From: Candidatus Dadabacteria bacterium
GTDB taxonomy: Bacteria; Desulfobacterota_D; UBA1144; Nemesobacterales; UBA2774
Length of the DNA stretch: 15,677 nt
Direction of reading: 5' to 3'
NCBI GenBank assembly: GCA_030632765.1
Contig: DAOVUC010000007.1
Span: 1-15,677, forward strand
Shown here: in pieces, positions 14,984 to 15,677 of the stretch
How the letters are laid out: each line of letters begins with the position of its first letter
How positions within the stretch are numbered: the stretch's first letter is position 1
The notes under the pieces: model-generated
The model's database searches: none
Told to the model about the DNA's origin: nothing
Seen by the model: only the letters and a program-made list of their open reading frames with translations
Program-made: the position numbers and the translations under genes

Positions 14984-15017
14984 AATAATGAAGCCCTTTC
15001 ATCAGGGCTTCATTATT
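14984..15017 (-). terminator. Strong hairpin, probable terminator of the catalase-remnant transcript
   Basis: A perfect 14-bp stem, AATAATGAAGCCCT with AGGGCTTCATTATT (14984-14997 and 15004-15017), with a 6-nt loop, starts 15 nt after the stop at 15033 on the minus strand. The AT-rich foot supplies the U-rich 3' side. Being nearly symmetric it could stop transcription in both directions and would isolate pheT from upstream reading. Confidence 0.7.
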
Positions 15018-15032
15018 AGTTTGTGATCAATT

Positions 15033-15236
15033 CTATACAGCTTTATTTACAGAAGAGAAATTCTGGTAACCTTCTTCAGAGGTTGCATCAAAAAGTTCCT
15101 CTAATGACATATCTAAAAGCGCATTCACTTTACTATATTGGGTTATGTCGTTTGTAATTGGAAGTGTCCCAAAAGCTCCTGAACCTTTTGCATGCACTAC
15201 TCTCTCCGGAACCCTCTCACGGTTAAATGTAGCCAT
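15033..15236 (-). pseudogene. Remnant of a monofunctional heme catalase (N-terminal piece)
   Basis: A 67-aa open frame. Residues 4-36, [15 protein letters not shown] then SGAFG and [10 protein letters not shown], match the start of the heme-catalase core (bovine-type [20 protein letters not shown]). They include the distal catalytic His, here His15. About 20-50 residues normally precede this block and over 400 follow; both are absent. After residue 37 the sequence ([30 protein letters not shown]) no longer resembles catalase. Base composition is host-like: one 60-base line inside it counts 22 G+C. It begins 18 bp after the KatG stop, with no clear ribosome site. It cannot be an active catalase: the heme-ligand Tyr region is missing. 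A decayed gene or a recombination leftover is likely; a small protein with another role is possible but unsupported. Confidence 0.65.
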
Positions 15237-15254
15237 TTTTTCTAATAACTGAAA

Positions 15255-15605
<351 letters not shown>

Positions 15606-15677
15606 CTAATCATTGGTATCAACGCAGAGTCGCTTATGCTCGGTTTTTGGGTACATTGCCTCGTCCGATACGGCGTA
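15606..15677. other. Terminal non-KatG sequence with a SMART-adapter-like 17-mer
   Basis: Positions 15614-15630 read TGGTATCAACGCAGAGT, identical over 17 bases to the core of the Clontech SMART template-switch/PCR oligonucleotide as I remember it. The remaining bases to the edge match nothing I recognise and have no KatG frame. This suggests library adapter read-through or a chimeric contig end rather than biology. Confidence 0.5.

Overview
The window looks like a stretch of chromosome from a Gram-negative, moderately AT-rich bacterium. Hand counts of single 60-base lines in host-like stretches give roughly 37-45% G+C. A pheT-ihfA pair with an IHF-alpha-type protein, a DUF502 membrane protein, a TreT-type trehalose synthase and a ClcA-type antiporter fit a proteobacterial or 'deltaproteobacterial-grade' lineage. 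I cannot place it more precisely from sequence alone. Most genes lie on the minus strand and are housekeeping or redox genes. I see no phage genes, no transposase, no CRISPR array and no tRNA or rRNA gene.

Layout. Positions 1-1261 (minus) hold a ClcA-type H+/Cl- antiporter cut by the left edge. Positions 1408-2799 (minus) hold a PPOX-fold flavin/F420-type protein followed, 11 bp downstream, by a glutathionyl-hydroquinone reductase that is broken by a frameshift just before its catalytic Cys-Pro-Trp motif. Positions 2800-3596 are gene-poor. They contain an 82-bp element with 19-bp inverted termini, a diverged second copy of its left end, a small predicted secreted four-cysteine protein between the two, and a terminator hairpin. 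Positions 3597-7566 (minus) carry a DUF5752-like protein, trehalose synthase treT (translationally coupled), a BCP/PrxQ peroxiredoxin and argH. Then come a nitroreductase (plus), a sucrase/ferredoxin-like protein (minus) and a ROK glucokinase (plus). Positions 10147-14879 (minus) form a tight unit pheT-ihfA-DUF502-tilS. The right end (15033-15677) is unusual. It has a remnant of a monofunctional catalase, the C-terminus of a catalase-peroxidase (KatG) of visibly higher G+C, and a final 71 bases unlike KatG that include a 17-base exact match to the SMART cDNA adapter.

How the genes fit together. TreT makes trehalose from NDP-glucose and glucose (reversible in some homologues), and the ROK kinase would feed glucose to glucose-6-phosphate, so a trehalose/glucose module is plausible. 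Peroxiredoxin, hydroquinone reductase, PPOX protein, nitroreductase, the sucrase/ferredoxin-like protein and two catalase remnants give a redox flavour, but they are not one operon. The pheT unit is a translation/nucleoid housekeeping cluster that lacks pheS upstream. The most checkable oddities are the IS-end-like repeats, the frameshifted reductase, the two-fold internal repeat in the DUF5752-like protein, and the rearranged or chimeric right end. I see no convincing new multi-gene system.
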